DNA of 41,803 nt from an uncultured Clostridia bacterium (GCA_947624925.1 CANQMG010000002.1:1-41803); one strand, 5' to 3'. Numbered from the stretch's first letter, positions 15,958 to 24,957 are shown. Made by a program: numbers and translations. The notes: generated from the letters alone by a model not told the origin.

Positions 15958-17145
15958 TTAATCATTGCTACATATATGTTTTCTAGTTAATTCCAATAAA
16001 TTTAATTTAGAAAAACCTATTACTTGAGTTTTAGATCTATCTTTTTTTAGATTTTCTTCTAAAATTTGTATAATTTTTTTCTTGTTTTCTGTTTCGTGCA
16101 TATCAATATAATCAATAATTACTATTCCGCCTATATCCTTTAATCTAAGCTGTTTTGCAATCTCTATACTAGCTTCTTTATTAACTAAAAATACCGTTTG
16201 TTCTAATTTCTCTTTACCTATATATTTACCCGAATTTACATCTATAGCTGTAAGAGCCTCTGTTTTATCGATGGTTATAAATCCACCACATTTTAACCAT
16301 ATTTTTCTTTTGTCTGCTCTTTCTATTTGCTCATTTAAGTTATATATAGATAATATATCTTTATTTTTTTCTAGCACTATTTCTATATTATGATTAGGTT
16401 CTATTTGATTCAATAAATTAGTAATATATTCATATATTTCTTCATCATCTACTACAATTTTACCTATATCATGATCTATTAAATCAATTATTATTTTTTT
16501 TATTATTCCATGAGATTTATAAATTAGCCTTGGATAATTTTTTGTATTGCTTGAGATTCTTTTTATATCGCTCCATTTTTTTAGCAATATATTTAAATCT
16601 CTTTCTAATTCTTCTTTTTTTCTATTTATAGATGAAGTTCTAATAATAGCACCAAAATTTTCTGGCAATATTTCTTTAACAATATTAATTAATCTTTCTT
16701 TCTCTTTATCATCTTCTATTTTTTGAGAAATTGTAACAATATCTGTTTCTGGCATTAATATTAAAAATCTACTAGTTAAGCTTATATGGGTAGTTGCCTT
16801 TGCACCCTTTTTATTAGCAGCATCTCTCAAAATTTGTACAAGAATTGGCATACCAGGTCTTATAACTTCTTTAATATTTTTTTTGTTAATTTCATTATTA
16901 TTTTCTTTTTTTATATCAAATTTAGGCATTATATCTTTTAAGTGTATAAAAGTATTTTTTTTACATCCAATATCTATAAAAGCTGCTTGAAGTCCAGGTA
17001 ATACATTTGATACCCTACCTAAATATATGTTTCCTTCTAATCTATTTCGTTCTTGATTTTCTTCGTATTTTTCAGTTAATATTCCATTTTCTATTAATGC
17101 AATTATTTTTACATCATTTTTTTTGCTAATAAATATTTCTTTCAT
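15958..17145 (-). CDS. rng: Ribonuclease E/G family protein, short form
   Basis: Endoribonuclease of the RNase E/G family acting in RNA processing and turnover. The S1 domain includes GNIYLGRVSNVLPGLQAAFID and IHLKDI. The catalytic domain includes LTAIDVNSGK and GIVIIDYIDM, whose Asp residues match the Mg-binding pair of RNase E. The protein ends at LTRKHICSND, right after the LLELTRK segment. The CxxC zinc link and the tail seen in longer relatives (about 480-500 aa) are missing. A long inverted repeat begins 3 bp after the stop, so the end may have been remodelled. It follows pth by 26 bp. Confidence 0.92.
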   Translation of the reverse strand: MKEIFISKKNDVKIIALIENGILTEKYEENQERNRLEGNIYLGRVSNVLPGLQAAFIDIGCKKNTFIHLKDIMPKFDIKKENNNEINKKNIKEVIRPGMPILVQILRDAANKKGAKATTHISLTSRFLILMPETDIVTISQKIEDDKEKERLINIVKEILPENFGAIIRTSSINRKKEELERDLNILLKKWSDIKRISSNTKNYPRLIYKSHGIIKKIIIDLIDHDIGKIVVDDEEIYEYITNLLNQIEPNHNIEIVLEKNKDILSIYNLNEQIERADKRKIWLKCGGFITIDKTEALTAIDVNSGKYIGKEKLEQTVFLVNKEASIEIAKQLRLKDIGGIVIIDYIDMHETENKKKIIQILEENLKKDRSKTQVIGFSKLNLLELTRKHICSND

Positions 17146-17171
17146 TTTATGTCCTTTCTATTTAAGATATA

Positions 17172-17729
17172 TTAATTGTATAGATTCATTGCAGAATCTA
17201 CACCATTTTGTATTATTTGTGTTACTGCTTGTCCTGCTTTTTTTATTCCATTTTTTAATATATTATATTCTTCTTCAGGTATTTTATTTAGTAGATAATC
17301 TAATAAATCATTTTTATACTCTGGTTGTCCTATTCCAACTCTTATTCTAGTAAAATCCATAAATTTAATTTCATTAATTACAGATTTCATTCCATTATGT
17401 GTTCCAGCACTTCCTTTTTTTCTTATTTTAATTTTTCCATGCATTACATCTAAATCATCATATATAACTATTATATGTTCCCTATCAATTTTATAAAAAT
17501 TGATAAATTTAATAACAGCTTCTCCACTATTATTCATAAATGTCTGTGGCTTTACTAATATAACTTTTTCTTCATTTATATATCCTGTACCATATAAAGC
17601 ATTAAATTTATTTCTATTAACTTCTATTTTATATTCATTAGAAATATTATTGATAACATCAAATCCCATGTTATGCCTTGTTTGTGAATATTTATCTTCA
17701 GGATTTCCTAGTCCAACTATTAAATACAT
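17172..17729 (-). CDS. pth: Peptidyl-tRNA hydrolase
   Basis: Cleaves peptidyl-tRNA released by stalled ribosomes. Catalytic and binding features are present: GLGNP (Asn9), QTRHNMGFDV with His19, QTFMNNSGEA, and VIYDDLDVMHGKI with the catalytic Asp. KKGSAGTHNGMKSVI follows. The length of 185 aa is normal. The ATG follows GAGGT. It is first in a pth-rng transcript, with its own promoter. Confidence 0.96.
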   Translation of the reverse strand: MYLIVGLGNPEDKYSQTRHNMGFDVINNISNEYKIEVNRNKFNALYGTGYINEEKVILVKPQTFMNNSGEAVIKFINFYKIDREHIIVIYDDLDVMHGKIKIRKKGSAGTHNGMKSVINEIKFMDFTRIRVGIGQPEYKNDLLDYLLNKIPEEEYNILKNGIKKAGQAVTQIIQNGVDSAMNLYN

Positions 17730-17783
17730 AATTTATAACCTCATATTTTTGATATCTCTTATGATAATTAACTTTTCTTTACT

Positions 17784-17812
17784 ATTTTAACCTGTTTTTC
17801 TCATATTTACAA
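17784..17812 (-). promoter_or_regulatory. Probable promoter of pth-rng
   Basis: Minus-strand TTGTAA (17807-17812), 17-bp spacer, TAAAAT (17784-17789). Confidence 0.5.
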
Positions 17813-17866
17813 GTATATTCCACTAATTTCTTATAAGTTTATAAATTAAAATATTTTTAAAATGAA

Positions 17867-17960
17867 AATAATAACCTGTTATTATTGATAATAAAAACTC
17901 TACTCCCCCACACAATCAGGGATTGTAAGTGAGTGTCTAAGAACATTGTTGTCGTTTTTA
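17867..17960. other. Structured GC-richer intergenic block between groL and pth
   Basis: Contains AATAATAAC-CT-GTTATTATT (17867-17886) and a stem TAAAAAC/GTTTTTA (17892-17898 with 17954-17960). The latter encloses ACAATC-AGG-GATTGT (17912-17926) and AACATTGTT. The section 17899-17953 is visibly richer in G and C than the flanks. No ORF. It may be a structured RNA or the remnant of an element; not recognised. Confidence 0.4.
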
Positions 17961-17963
17961 ACA

Positions 17964-18001
17964 ATAAAACACCTCATATAATAAAATATAAGGTGTTTTA
18001 T
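17964..18001 (-). terminator. Terminator of groS-groL
   Basis: A perfect 11-bp stem, ATAAAACACCT (17964-17974) with AGGTGTTTTAT (17991-18001), loop of sixteen, just after the groL stop. The T-run is part of the stem. Confidence 0.75.
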
Positions 18002-18019
18002 ATAAAATTTTAATTGTAA

Positions 18020-19654
18020 TTAATACATTCCATCCATTCCTGCTGGCATTGATTCATGGTTATTGCATCCACATTTTTCATCTTTTTTATCCGTTACAAT
18101 ACTCTCAGTTGTTAAAATCATAGAAGCAATACTTGCAGCATTTTGAAGTGCACTTCTTGTAACCTTTGTTGGATCAACAATTCCAACTTTTTTCATATCA
18201 ACATACTCTTCTTTTGCAGCATCAAATCCAAATCCTACACCACTTGATTTAACTTTATCAAGTATAACAGCTGGCTCTAAACCTGCATTTATAGCAATTT
18301 GTTTAATAGGTTCTTCTAATGCTGCAAGAACTATTTTTGCACCTAATTTTTCATCATCTTTTAGTTCTTTTGCAAGATCATCTACTTTAGGTATTACATT
18401 TATATAAGCAGTTCCTCCTCCAGCTACTATACCTTCTTCTACTGCAGCTTTCGTAGCTGATAGAGCATCTTCTATTCTTAGTTTCTTTTCCTTCATTTCT
18501 ACTTCTGTTGCTGCTCCAACTTGTATTACAGCTACACCTCCGGCAATTTTAGCTAATCTCTCTTGTAAATTTTCTTTATCAAATTCACTTTGTGTTTCTT
18601 CTATAGCCTTTTTTATATGATTTACTCTTTCTGATATTTTATCCTTATCGCCAAGTCCATCTACAATTATTGTATTTTCTTTTTGTACTTTTATTTGTCT
18701 TGCTCTTCCTAATTGCTCTATAGTAGTATCTTTTAGTTCTAATCCTAGATCAGATGTAATAACTTCTCCTCCAGTGAGAATAGCTATATCTTGTAACATT
18801 TCTTTTCTTTTATCTCCATAACTAGGTGCTTTTACAGCTACAACATTTAACACACCTCTTAATTTATTTACTAGTAAAGTAGATAATACTTCTCCTTCAA
18901 TATCATCTGCTATTATTACAAGCTTTCCAGATTGTTGCATTAATGCTTCTAATAATGGTAATATTTCCTGTATGTTAGATATTTTTTTATCTGTTATTAA
19001 TATATATGGATTATCTAAAACAGCCTCCATTTTTTCTGTATCTGTTACCATATAAGGTGAAACATATCCTTTATCAAATTGCATTCCTTCAACTACATCT
19101 ACATATGTTGATGATGTTTTTGATTCTTCAATTGTAATTACACCATCTGTTGAAACTTTTTCCATTGCATCTGCAATTAATGTTCCAATTTCTAAATTAT
19201 TAGCTGAAATTGATGCAACTCTTGCAATATCCTCTTTTCCATTTACTTTAGAACTTATTTGTTTTAATTCGTCTACAGCAACATTAACAGCTTTATCTAT
19301 TCCACGTTTTATAGCTATAGGATCTCCACCTGCTGATACATTTTTTACACCTTCTTTAATCATTTTTTGAGCAAGTACAGTTGCTGTTGTTGTACCATCT
19401 CCTGCTATATCATTTGTTTTAGTAGATACCTCTTTAACTAATCTTGCTCCCATATTTTCATAAGGATCTTCCAATTCAATTTCTTTAGCAATTGTTACAC
19501 CATCATTAGTTATAAGTGGTGCTCCAAAACTTTTGTCTAAAACTACATTTCTTCCTTTAGGACCTAAAGTAACTTTAACAGTATCTGCAAGTTTATTAAC
19601 TCCATCTAATAATTTTTTTCTAGCATCTTCTCCAAATTTAATTTCCTTTGCCAT
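18020..19654 (-). CDS. groL: Chaperonin GroEL (Hsp60)
   Basis: ATP-dependent chaperonin, 544 aa. Family signatures are present: KVTLGPKGRNVVLDKSFG, the ATP site GDGTTTATVLAQ, and AAVEEGIVAGGGTAYI. The C-terminus is CGCNNHESMPAGMDGMY, a short tail with extra Cys rather than a long GGM repeat. It follows groS by 52 bp, and both share the CIRCE promoter. It is also needed for HrcA activity. Confidence 0.98.
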   Translation of the reverse strand: MAKEIKFGEDARKKLLDGVNKLADTVKVTLGPKGRNVVLDKSFGAPLITNDGVTIAKEIELEDPYENMGARLVKEVSTKTNDIAGDGTTTATVLAQKMIKEGVKNVSAGGDPIAIKRGIDKAVNVAVDELKQISSKVNGKEDIARVASISANNLEIGTLIADAMEKVSTDGVITIEESKTSSTYVDVVEGMQFDKGYVSPYMVTDTEKMEAVLDNPYILITDKKISNIQEILPLLEALMQQSGKLVIIADDIEGEVLSTLLVNKLRGVLNVVAVKAPSYGDKRKEMLQDIAILTGGEVITSDLGLELKDTTIEQLGRARQIKVQKENTIIVDGLGDKDKISERVNHIKKAIEETQSEFDKENLQERLAKIAGGVAVIQVGAATEVEMKEKKLRIEDALSATKAAVEEGIVAGGGTAYINVIPKVDDLAKELKDDEKLGAKIVLAALEEPIKQIAINAGLEPAVILDKVKSSGVGFGFDAAKEEYVDMKKVGIVDPTKVTRSALQNAASIASMILTTESIVTDKKDEKCGCNNHESMPAGMDGMY

Positions 19655-19706
19655 ATTATGACCTCCAATTTAATTAATTTCTAATTTAGATAAGTTATAT
19701 TATAAT

Positions 19707-19988
19707 TTACTCTACCACTGCTAATATATCATTTTGTTTAACTATAATATATTCTTCCCCTTCATATTTAATTTCTGTTCCTGCATATTTGCTAACAACA
19801 ATCTTGTCACCTTTTTTTACGCACATTTGAACTTCTTTTCCATCTACCCTTCCACCTGGTCCAACTTCTATTACTTGCGCTATTTGTGGTTTTTCTTTTG
19901 TAGTAGCAGTTAGAATAATTCCACTTTTAGTAGTTTCTTCACTTTCAATCATTTTAATTAAAACTCTGTCTGCTAATGGTTTAATCAT
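19707..19988 (-). CDS. groS: Co-chaperonin GroES
   Basis: GroEL lid protein, 93 aa, beginning MIKPLADRVLIKMIESEE, with GGRVDGKEVQMCVKKGDKIVVSKYAGTEI and the normal end NDILAVVE. The start at 19986-19988 is eight bases after AAGGAGG; two upstream in-frame starts are too close to or before this site. It lies directly downstream of CIRCE. Confidence 0.97.
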   Translation of the reverse strand: MIKPLADRVLIKMIESEETTKSGIILTATTKEKPQIAQVIEVGPGGRVDGKEVQMCVKKGDKIVVSKYAGTEIKYEGEEYIIVKQNDILAVVE

Positions 19989-20011
19989 ATTCATTACCTC
20001 CTTAAAATGTT

Positions 20012-20038
20012 TTAGCACTCACTTTTGTTGTCTGCTAA
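20012..20038. promoter_or_regulatory. CIRCE operator of groS-groL
   Basis: TTAGCACTC (20012-20020), nine bases, GTCTGCTAA (20030-20038): one arm perfect, the other 7 of 9. It starts just after the -10 element, so bound HrcA would block the start site. Confidence 0.93.
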
Positions 20039-20039
20039 T

Positions 20040-20068
20040 AATCTATACCCATTTTATTATATTGTCAA
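20040..20068 (-). promoter_or_regulatory. SigA promoter of groS-groL
   Basis: Minus-strand TTGACA (20063-20068), 17-bp spacer, TAGATT (20040-20045). An alternative -10, TATAGA, has a 15-bp spacer. Confidence 0.75.
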
Positions 20069-20119
20069 TACTGTTTTTTATTTTTTCACAAAAATTTCAT
20101 ATTGATACTCTCTAAATAT

Positions 20120-20323
20120 TTATTCACTTTTTTCACTTTTAGAACTGTTTGTTTCATTTTTTGTAATTATTTTTAAAGCTTTTGGCCTGTCTAAAACAAT
20201 TACATGTCCACAGCCTAGACATTTTAATTTAAAGTCTACTCCAATTCTGGTTATTTCCCATAATTTACTTCCGCATGGATGTACTTTTTTTGTTCTTACT
20301 ATATCACCTATTTTAAAATCCAT
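20120..20323 (-). CDS. DUF951 family small protein
   Basis: A 67-aa member of a conserved small Firmicute family of unknown function (YyzM-like). The pattern is MDFKIGDIVRTKKVHPCGSK, then WEITRIGVDFKLKCLGCGH and RPKALKII. Cys residues in HPCG and CLGCG may bind metal. The C-terminal tail is Ser/Lys/Glu-rich. The ATG at 20321-20323 is one base beyond the stop of the coiled-coil gene, so translation is probably coupled; a TTG start seven codons earlier is possible. Confidence 0.88.
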   Translation of the reverse strand: MDFKIGDIVRTKKVHPCGSKLWEITRIGVDFKLKCLGCGHVIVLDRPKALKIITKNETNSSKSEKSE

Positions 20324-20324
20324 A

Positions 20325-20972
20325 TTATACAATTTTCCTTTCAAATATTTCTTCTAATTTCTCTATTCTTTTTTTAATTTTAAAATCTTCTTTATCATTA
20401 ATTTCATACAATTTTGATAATTGTTCTATTTTTCTATCTCTTTCTTCAAACATTTCTTCTATGCTTTCTTCGACCCTTTCAAACAAACCTACAACATTAG
20501 AATTATAACTTGCTAACTTTTTATTAAATTCTTCGTGTTCTCTTTCGTTTCTAGAAAATCTTTCATTCATATCAAATCTCATCTCTATCTGATTTTGCTC
20601 AAGTATATCCATTCTCTTTAGCATTTTGATTTGCATTTCTTTTAAACTACATATATCTTTACACATTCTACCTTCTGATTTTTTTAATTTTTTTATATCG
20701 CCTTTTACATTCTGCATTTGCGCATTTAACTCCGCTACATTTTCTTGTAAAAATGCTACATTTCCCTTTAATTCTGATACATCTTCTTTTAAAACTACTA
20801 CATCTTCCTTTAATTCTGATACATCTTCTTTTAAAACTACTACATCTTCCTTTAATTCTGATACATCTTCATTAAGTCTTTCTACATTTTTCTTTAAAGT
20901 AGTTACATCTTCTTGTAAATTTTCTACTATATTTAATATTTTTTCTAACATAATTGTATTTTTCTCTTCCAT
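20325..20972 (-). CDS. Coiled-coil protein with 14-residue internal repeats
   Basis: A 215-aa, almost wholly helical protein of unknown function, with no membrane segment. Residues about 20-80 carry a repeated unit reading EDVSELK-EDVVVLK, encoded by an exact 42-bp tandem repeat. Later segments keep a heptad pattern up to the C-terminus. Such proteins can be scaffolds or length-variable spacers. It has a good promoter and AGGAGG before the ATG, and is followed by the DUF951 gene. The repeat number could vary between strains by slippage. Confidence 0.85.
   Translation of the reverse strand: MEEKNTIMLEKILNIVENLQEDVTTLKKNVERLNEDVSELKEDVVVLKEDVSELKEDVVVLKEDVSELKGNVAFLQENVAELNAQMQNVKGDIKKLKKSEGRMCKDICSLKEMQIKMLKRMDILEQNQIEMRFDMNERFSRNEREHEEFNKKLASYNSNVVGLFERVEESIEEMFEERDRKIEQLSKLYEINDKEDFKIKKRIEKLEEIFERKIV
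20766..20870. repeat. 42-bp tandem repeat, 2.5 copies
   Basis: Identical units at 20766-20807 and 20808-20849 and a half unit at 20850-20870. Each unit is two related 21-bp halves, beginning CTTTAATTCTGATACATC and TTTTAAAACTACTACATC on the plus strand. In frame with the coiled-coil gene. Confidence 0.95.
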
Positions 20973-20992
20973 ATGAGCCTCCTTTTTTTATT

Positions 20993-21021
20993 ATAATATA
21001 TTTTTATTTATATAAAGTCAA
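20993..21021 (-). promoter_or_regulatory. SigA promoter of the coiled-coil gene
   Basis: Minus-strand TTGACT (21016-21021), 17-bp spacer, TATTAT (20993-20998), then a short leader with AGGAGG. The rest of 21022-21180 shows nothing. Confidence 0.7.
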
Positions 21022-21180
21022 TACTTTTTGACAATTTTTATCACCTTCTTTTTTTAATTTTTTGTTTTTTTGGAAATATATAGAGAAATTTATATTGATT
21101 AAAATTATTAGAATAAAATTCAAATATAGTTTATTATATTTTCTTAATTATTACAATATTTTTTCATCGCAAAATTCGAC

Positions 21181-21212
21181 AAAAAAAACGAAGTATTAAG
21201 TTACTTCGTTTT
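21181..21212 (-). terminator. Terminator of rnj-gltX
   Basis: A perfect 11-bp stem, AAAACGAAGTA with TACTTCGTTTT, 6-base loop, followed by eight T on the minus strand. It overlaps the gltX stop. Confidence 0.93.
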
Positions 21213-22857
21213 ATATACATCTTTCTAATCTTTTTTTAACAGTATCTTCTCCTAAAACTTGCATTATTTCATACATATCTGGAGTATTACATCTACCAGT
21301 AAGAACAATTCTTAATACAGTGCTTATATCTCCTACATGTCCTTTATATTTTTCTGGATTTTGTTTATATTCTTTTACTTCACTTGCATATCCTAATTCA
21401 CTTGATAAATTTTTTATTTTATTAAACCAAGTCTGTTTATCATCTTTAATGTCAAAATATTTTTCTAAATATAATTTCAATATTTTATTAATTTCATTTT
21501 TATCGTTTATTTTTTGAAATTCTAAATTATCTTTTATATTTTCAAATTTATCATTATACATATATAATATATTATCTTTTACATCTGACCACTTTGATAT
21601 ATCTTTTCTTGGTTTTATACCCTGTCTTTCTATTCCTAATACTTTTAAAGAATATTCTTTATCATCTAACATCTCTTTTAATTCTTTATCATATGTTTTT
21701 GCCCATTCATATACATTATTATATAAATCTTCTGCATTAAGTTTAGATATAATATTTTTAGAAACATCTAACATTTTTACCATATCAAATAAAGCACCAG
21801 AAACTCCCATTTTACTTATTTGAAAATCGAATTCCTTAATATCTTTTTCTGGATTTTGCTTTCTCCAAATTTCAAAATTAGAATTTGCAATATTAATTAA
21901 ATATTCTATAACCGCTTCTTTTGGAATTCCAGCTTCTTTATAATATGCTACATTTGACTCTGGATCTTTTCTTTTACTTAATTTTCTTTTTGAATCTCCT
22001 TCTTGCTTCATCATAGGAGCAATATGTGCATATTTAGGTGCTTTAAACCCTAACATAAAAAATAGTTGTAAATGTAAAGGTACTGATGTTAACCATTCGT
22101 CACCTCTAATAACTAAATTAGTACCCATCAAATGATCATCTACTGCATGTGCAAAATGATATGTAGGTAACCCATCAGCTTTAATAATAACAATGTCCTG
22201 ATCATTTTCTGGAAAATCTACATTTCCTTTTATTAGGTCATGATGTTTTATTTTTTTATCTTCTCTTCCTGAAGATTTTAATCTTATTATATAATCAGCA
22301 CCTGATTTTATTTTATCTACAACTTCTTCTATAGATAAATTTCTACATTTTGCCCATACACCATAATATCCAGGTCTAATTTTAGCTTGCTCTTGTTTCT
22401 CTCTCATTTTAGTTAAATCATCTGCAGTACAAAAACAAGGATATGCCAGACCTTTTGCTATTAAACTTTTTGCATATGCCTGATATATTTCCTTTCTTAG
22501 TGATTGCTTATATGGTCCATATTCTCCATAGTTAACATCGTTTTCATCTATATATTCATCAGGTAATAGATTATAATCTTTAAGAGCATCAAATATTTGC
22601 TTTGTTCCATTTTCAACTTCTCTTTTTTGATCGGTATCTTCTATTCTTACAAAAAATACACCATTTGTTTTATTTGCTACAGTCTTAGCAATTAAACTTT
22701 GATAAATTCCACCTATATGAACAAATCCTGTAGGGCTAGGTGCATACCTAGTAACTATAGCATTTTCTGGTAAATCTCTTTTTTTATATTTATTTTCATA
22801 ATATGATACATCTTTAGCATCAGGAAATATCATATTTGCTAAATCATTATAATTCAT
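21211..22857 (-). CDS. gltX: Glutamate--tRNA ligase
   Basis: Class I synthetase charging tRNA-Glu. The HIGH-like motif is APSPTGFVHIGG, with RGDEWLTSVPLHLQ in the active site and KLSKRKDPES as the KMSKS loop. The 548-aa form with about 40 residues before the HIGH motif is usual in Clostridia. The start at 22855-22857 (MNYNDLAN) follows GGAGGG. A longer frame would overlap rnj by about 100 bp and is not supported. It is co-transcribed with rnj, 14 bp apart. Confidence 0.96.
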   Translation of the reverse strand: MNYNDLANMIFPDAKDVSYYENKYKKRDLPENAIVTRYAPSPTGFVHIGGIYQSLIAKTVANKTNGVFFVRIEDTDQKREVENGTKQIFDALKDYNLLPDEYIDENDVNYGEYGPYKQSLRKEIYQAYAKSLIAKGLAYPCFCTADDLTKMREKQEQAKIRPGYYGVWAKCRNLSIEEVVDKIKSGADYIIRLKSSGREDKKIKHHDLIKGNVDFPENDQDIVIIKADGLPTYHFAHAVDDHLMGTNLVIRGDEWLTSVPLHLQLFFMLGFKAPKYAHIAPMMKQEGDSKRKLSKRKDPESNVAYYKEAGIPKEAVIEYLINIANSNFEIWRKQNPEKDIKEFDFQISKMGVSGALFDMVKMLDVSKNIISKLNAEDLYNNVYEWAKTYDKELKEMLDDKEYSLKVLGIERQGIKPRKDISKWSDVKDNILYMYNDKFENIKDNLEFQKINDKNEINKILKLYLEKYFDIKDDKQTWFNKIKNLSSELGYASEVKEYKQNPEKYKGHVGDISTVLRIVLTGRCNTPDMYEIMQVLGEDTVKKRLERCI

Positions 22858-22871
22858 ACTCTTCCCTCCAA

Positions 22872-24713
22872 TTATATATCCATTATAATAGGCAGTAACA
22901 TAGGATTTCTCTTCGTTTTTTGATAAATATATTCCTTTAATGTCTCCTTCAAGTTTGATTTTATAACAGCCCATTCAGTTATATGTTGTTCTTCACATTT
23001 ACGTAGTTCTTCTTTAACGATTTTCTTTACATAATCCATTAAATTTTCGGATTCTTTAACATAAACAAAACCTCTTGAAATAACATCAGGTCCAGCAACA
23101 ATTTCTCCTGTATGTGAATCCATTGTTAAAACTATTATTATAAGTCCGTCTTGTGAAAGATGTTGTCTATCTCTTAATACAACGTTTCCTACATCTCCAA
23201 TTCCTAAGCCATCAACTAAGATTTTACCAGATGTAACAGTTCCAGTCAACTTTGCATTATTTTCATCTATTTCCATTACTCTACCATTATTCATAATAAA
23301 TATATTTTGTGGACTCATTCCTAACTTAACAGCAGTCTGAGCATGAGCCATCAGTTGTCTATATTCGCCATGAACAGGTATAAAATATTTTGGTTTTACC
23401 AATGATAATATTAATTTTTGTTCTTCTTGACATGCATGCCCAGACACGTGTACATCTGCTAGTGAACTATATACTACTTCTGCACCTATTTGCATTAAAT
23501 CATCAATAACTTTTGATACTAATTTTTCATTTCCAGGTATTGGATTTGCTGAAATAATAACTAAATCATTTGGAGTTATTTCTACTTTTCTATGCTCTCC
23601 TGATGCCATTCTCGTTAAAGCAGACATAGCTTCACCTTGGCTTCCTGTAGTTAATATTACTAATTGTTCATCTACATATTCTTTTATCATATCAATATCT
23701 ATAAATGTATTTTCTGGAACATTAATATATCCAAGTTCTATAGCTGTTTTTATTACATTTATCATACTTCTACCACAAACAGATATCTTCCTACCATATT
23801 TTACTGCAGAGTTAACTATTTGTTGTATTCTGTGAATATTTGAGGCAAAAGTTGCAACTACTATTCTTTTAGTACAATTCATAAATAATTTATCAAAAAC
23901 TTCTCCTACTGAACTCTCTGACATAGTATAACCTTTTCTCTCTGAATTTGTACTATCAGACATAAGAGCAAGTACACCTTTATTTCCTATTTCTGCAATT
24001 CTACCTAAATCTATTCTTTCTTTGTCAATTGGTGTATAATCTATTTTGAAATCTCCTGTATGAAATATAGTTCCAACTGGAGTATATATAGCTAACATTA
24101 CAGAATCTGGTATACTATGAGAGCCTCTTATAAATTCAACCTTAATCTTTCCTAAATTAATTTTTTCTCCTTGTTTTACTTCTTTAAGTTTTGTACTATT
24201 TAATAATTTATGTTCTTCTAATTTATTCTTTATTAATCCTGCTGTCAGTCTTGTGGCATAAATAGGTACATTTATTTGTTTTAAAAAATATGGTATAGCC
24301 CCTATATGATCTTCATGCCCATGAGTTATTACTAAACCTCTAATCTTATTTTTGTTTCTTTCTAAATAGGTAACATCTGGAATAACTAAATCTACTCCAA
24401 GCATATCATCTTCTGGAAAGGCTAATCCACAATCAACAATTATAATATCATTTTCATATTCGAATACAGTAATATTTTTACCAACTTCTAATAGTCCACC
24501 TAATGGTATTATTTTTAGTGGACTTTTTTTAAATTTAACATCTAAATCTACCTTTTTATTATTTTTTACTCCTCTGCTATTTTCTTTTTTTATTATATTT
24601 TCACTTTCAGGTATAATTTTAACTTGCTTTCTCCTTTTTCTTTCTCTGTTATAATTATTCTTTTTCTCTAACTTATTTTCTGAAGTTTCGTTTGCATTTA
24701 ATTCATTTTCCAT
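22872..24713 (-). CDS. rnj: Ribonuclease J
   Basis: Metallo-beta-lactamase/beta-CASP ribonuclease with 5'-3' exo- and endonuclease activity. After a basic, low-complexity N-terminal extension of about 65 residues come PLGGLLEVGKN, THGHEDHIGAIPYF (zinc ligands), HTGDFKIDYTP, MSDSTNSERKGYT and PVHGEYRQLMAHA, then the C-terminal domain. 613 aa. The start at 24711-24713 follows AGGAG; another ATG five codons earlier overlaps that site. Whether it is J1 or J2 cannot be said. It has a long leader with an internal hairpin. Confidence 0.96.
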   Translation of the reverse strand: MENELNANETSENKLEKKNNYNRERKRRKQVKIIPESENIIKKENSRGVKNNKKVDLDVKFKKSPLKIIPLGGLLEVGKNITVFEYENDIIIVDCGLAFPEDDMLGVDLVIPDVTYLERNKNKIRGLVITHGHEDHIGAIPYFLKQINVPIYATRLTAGLIKNKLEEHKLLNSTKLKEVKQGEKINLGKIKVEFIRGSHSIPDSVMLAIYTPVGTIFHTGDFKIDYTPIDKERIDLGRIAEIGNKGVLALMSDSTNSERKGYTMSESSVGEVFDKLFMNCTKRIVVATFASNIHRIQQIVNSAVKYGRKISVCGRSMINVIKTAIELGYINVPENTFIDIDMIKEYVDEQLVILTTGSQGEAMSALTRMASGEHRKVEITPNDLVIISANPIPGNEKLVSKVIDDLMQIGAEVVYSSLADVHVSGHACQEEQKLILSLVKPKYFIPVHGEYRQLMAHAQTAVKLGMSPQNIFIMNNGRVMEIDENNAKLTGTVTSGKILVDGLGIGDVGNVVLRDRQHLSQDGLIIIVLTMDSHTGEIVAGPDVISRGFVYVKESENLMDYVKKIVKEELRKCEEQHITEWAVIKSNLKETLKEYIYQKTKRNPMLLPIIMDI

Positions 24714-24820
24714 TATTAATCTCCTCATTTATCATAATTAAGTTTATACAAATATAATATAATTCATAATAATATTTCCAAAAATTATCACAATATAAAT
24801 AAAATTATTTCTCCAACAAC

Positions 24821-24923
24821 AAAAAGTTTTATGTATAAAATTCCAATACATAAAACAATAGTATAAATACTACTATATTTATATAAATTAAATCTCATTT
24901 TTTACCAATATAGGTAACATCTA
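24821..24923 (-). ncRNA. Candidate small RNA or attenuated leader upstream of rnj
   Basis: From the promoter start (about 24922) to a terminator-like hairpin. The hairpin is a perfect 11-bp stem, ATACATAAAAC (24846-24856) with GTTTTATGTAT (24826-24836), followed by five T on the minus strand. An earlier stem, TTACC/GGTAA (24902-24917), and an ATAGTA-rich partial palindrome lie between. The remaining 24714-24820 is AT-rich leader with no ORF. Confidence 0.4.
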
Positions 24924-24928
24924 TTATT

Positions 24929-24957
24929 AGTATACACTCTGTTTTAAGAAAAGTCAA
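24929..24957 (-). promoter_or_regulatory. SigA promoter of the rnj-gltX unit
   Basis: Minus-strand TTGACT (24952-24957), 17-bp spacer, TATACT (24929-24934). The gap 24958-25066 holds nothing else I can name. Confidence 0.8.

Noticed and set aside
22858..22974. N-terminally extended gltX
   Set aside because: The extension overlaps rnj, has no family similarity and ignores the GGAGGG site before the ATG at 22855-22857.
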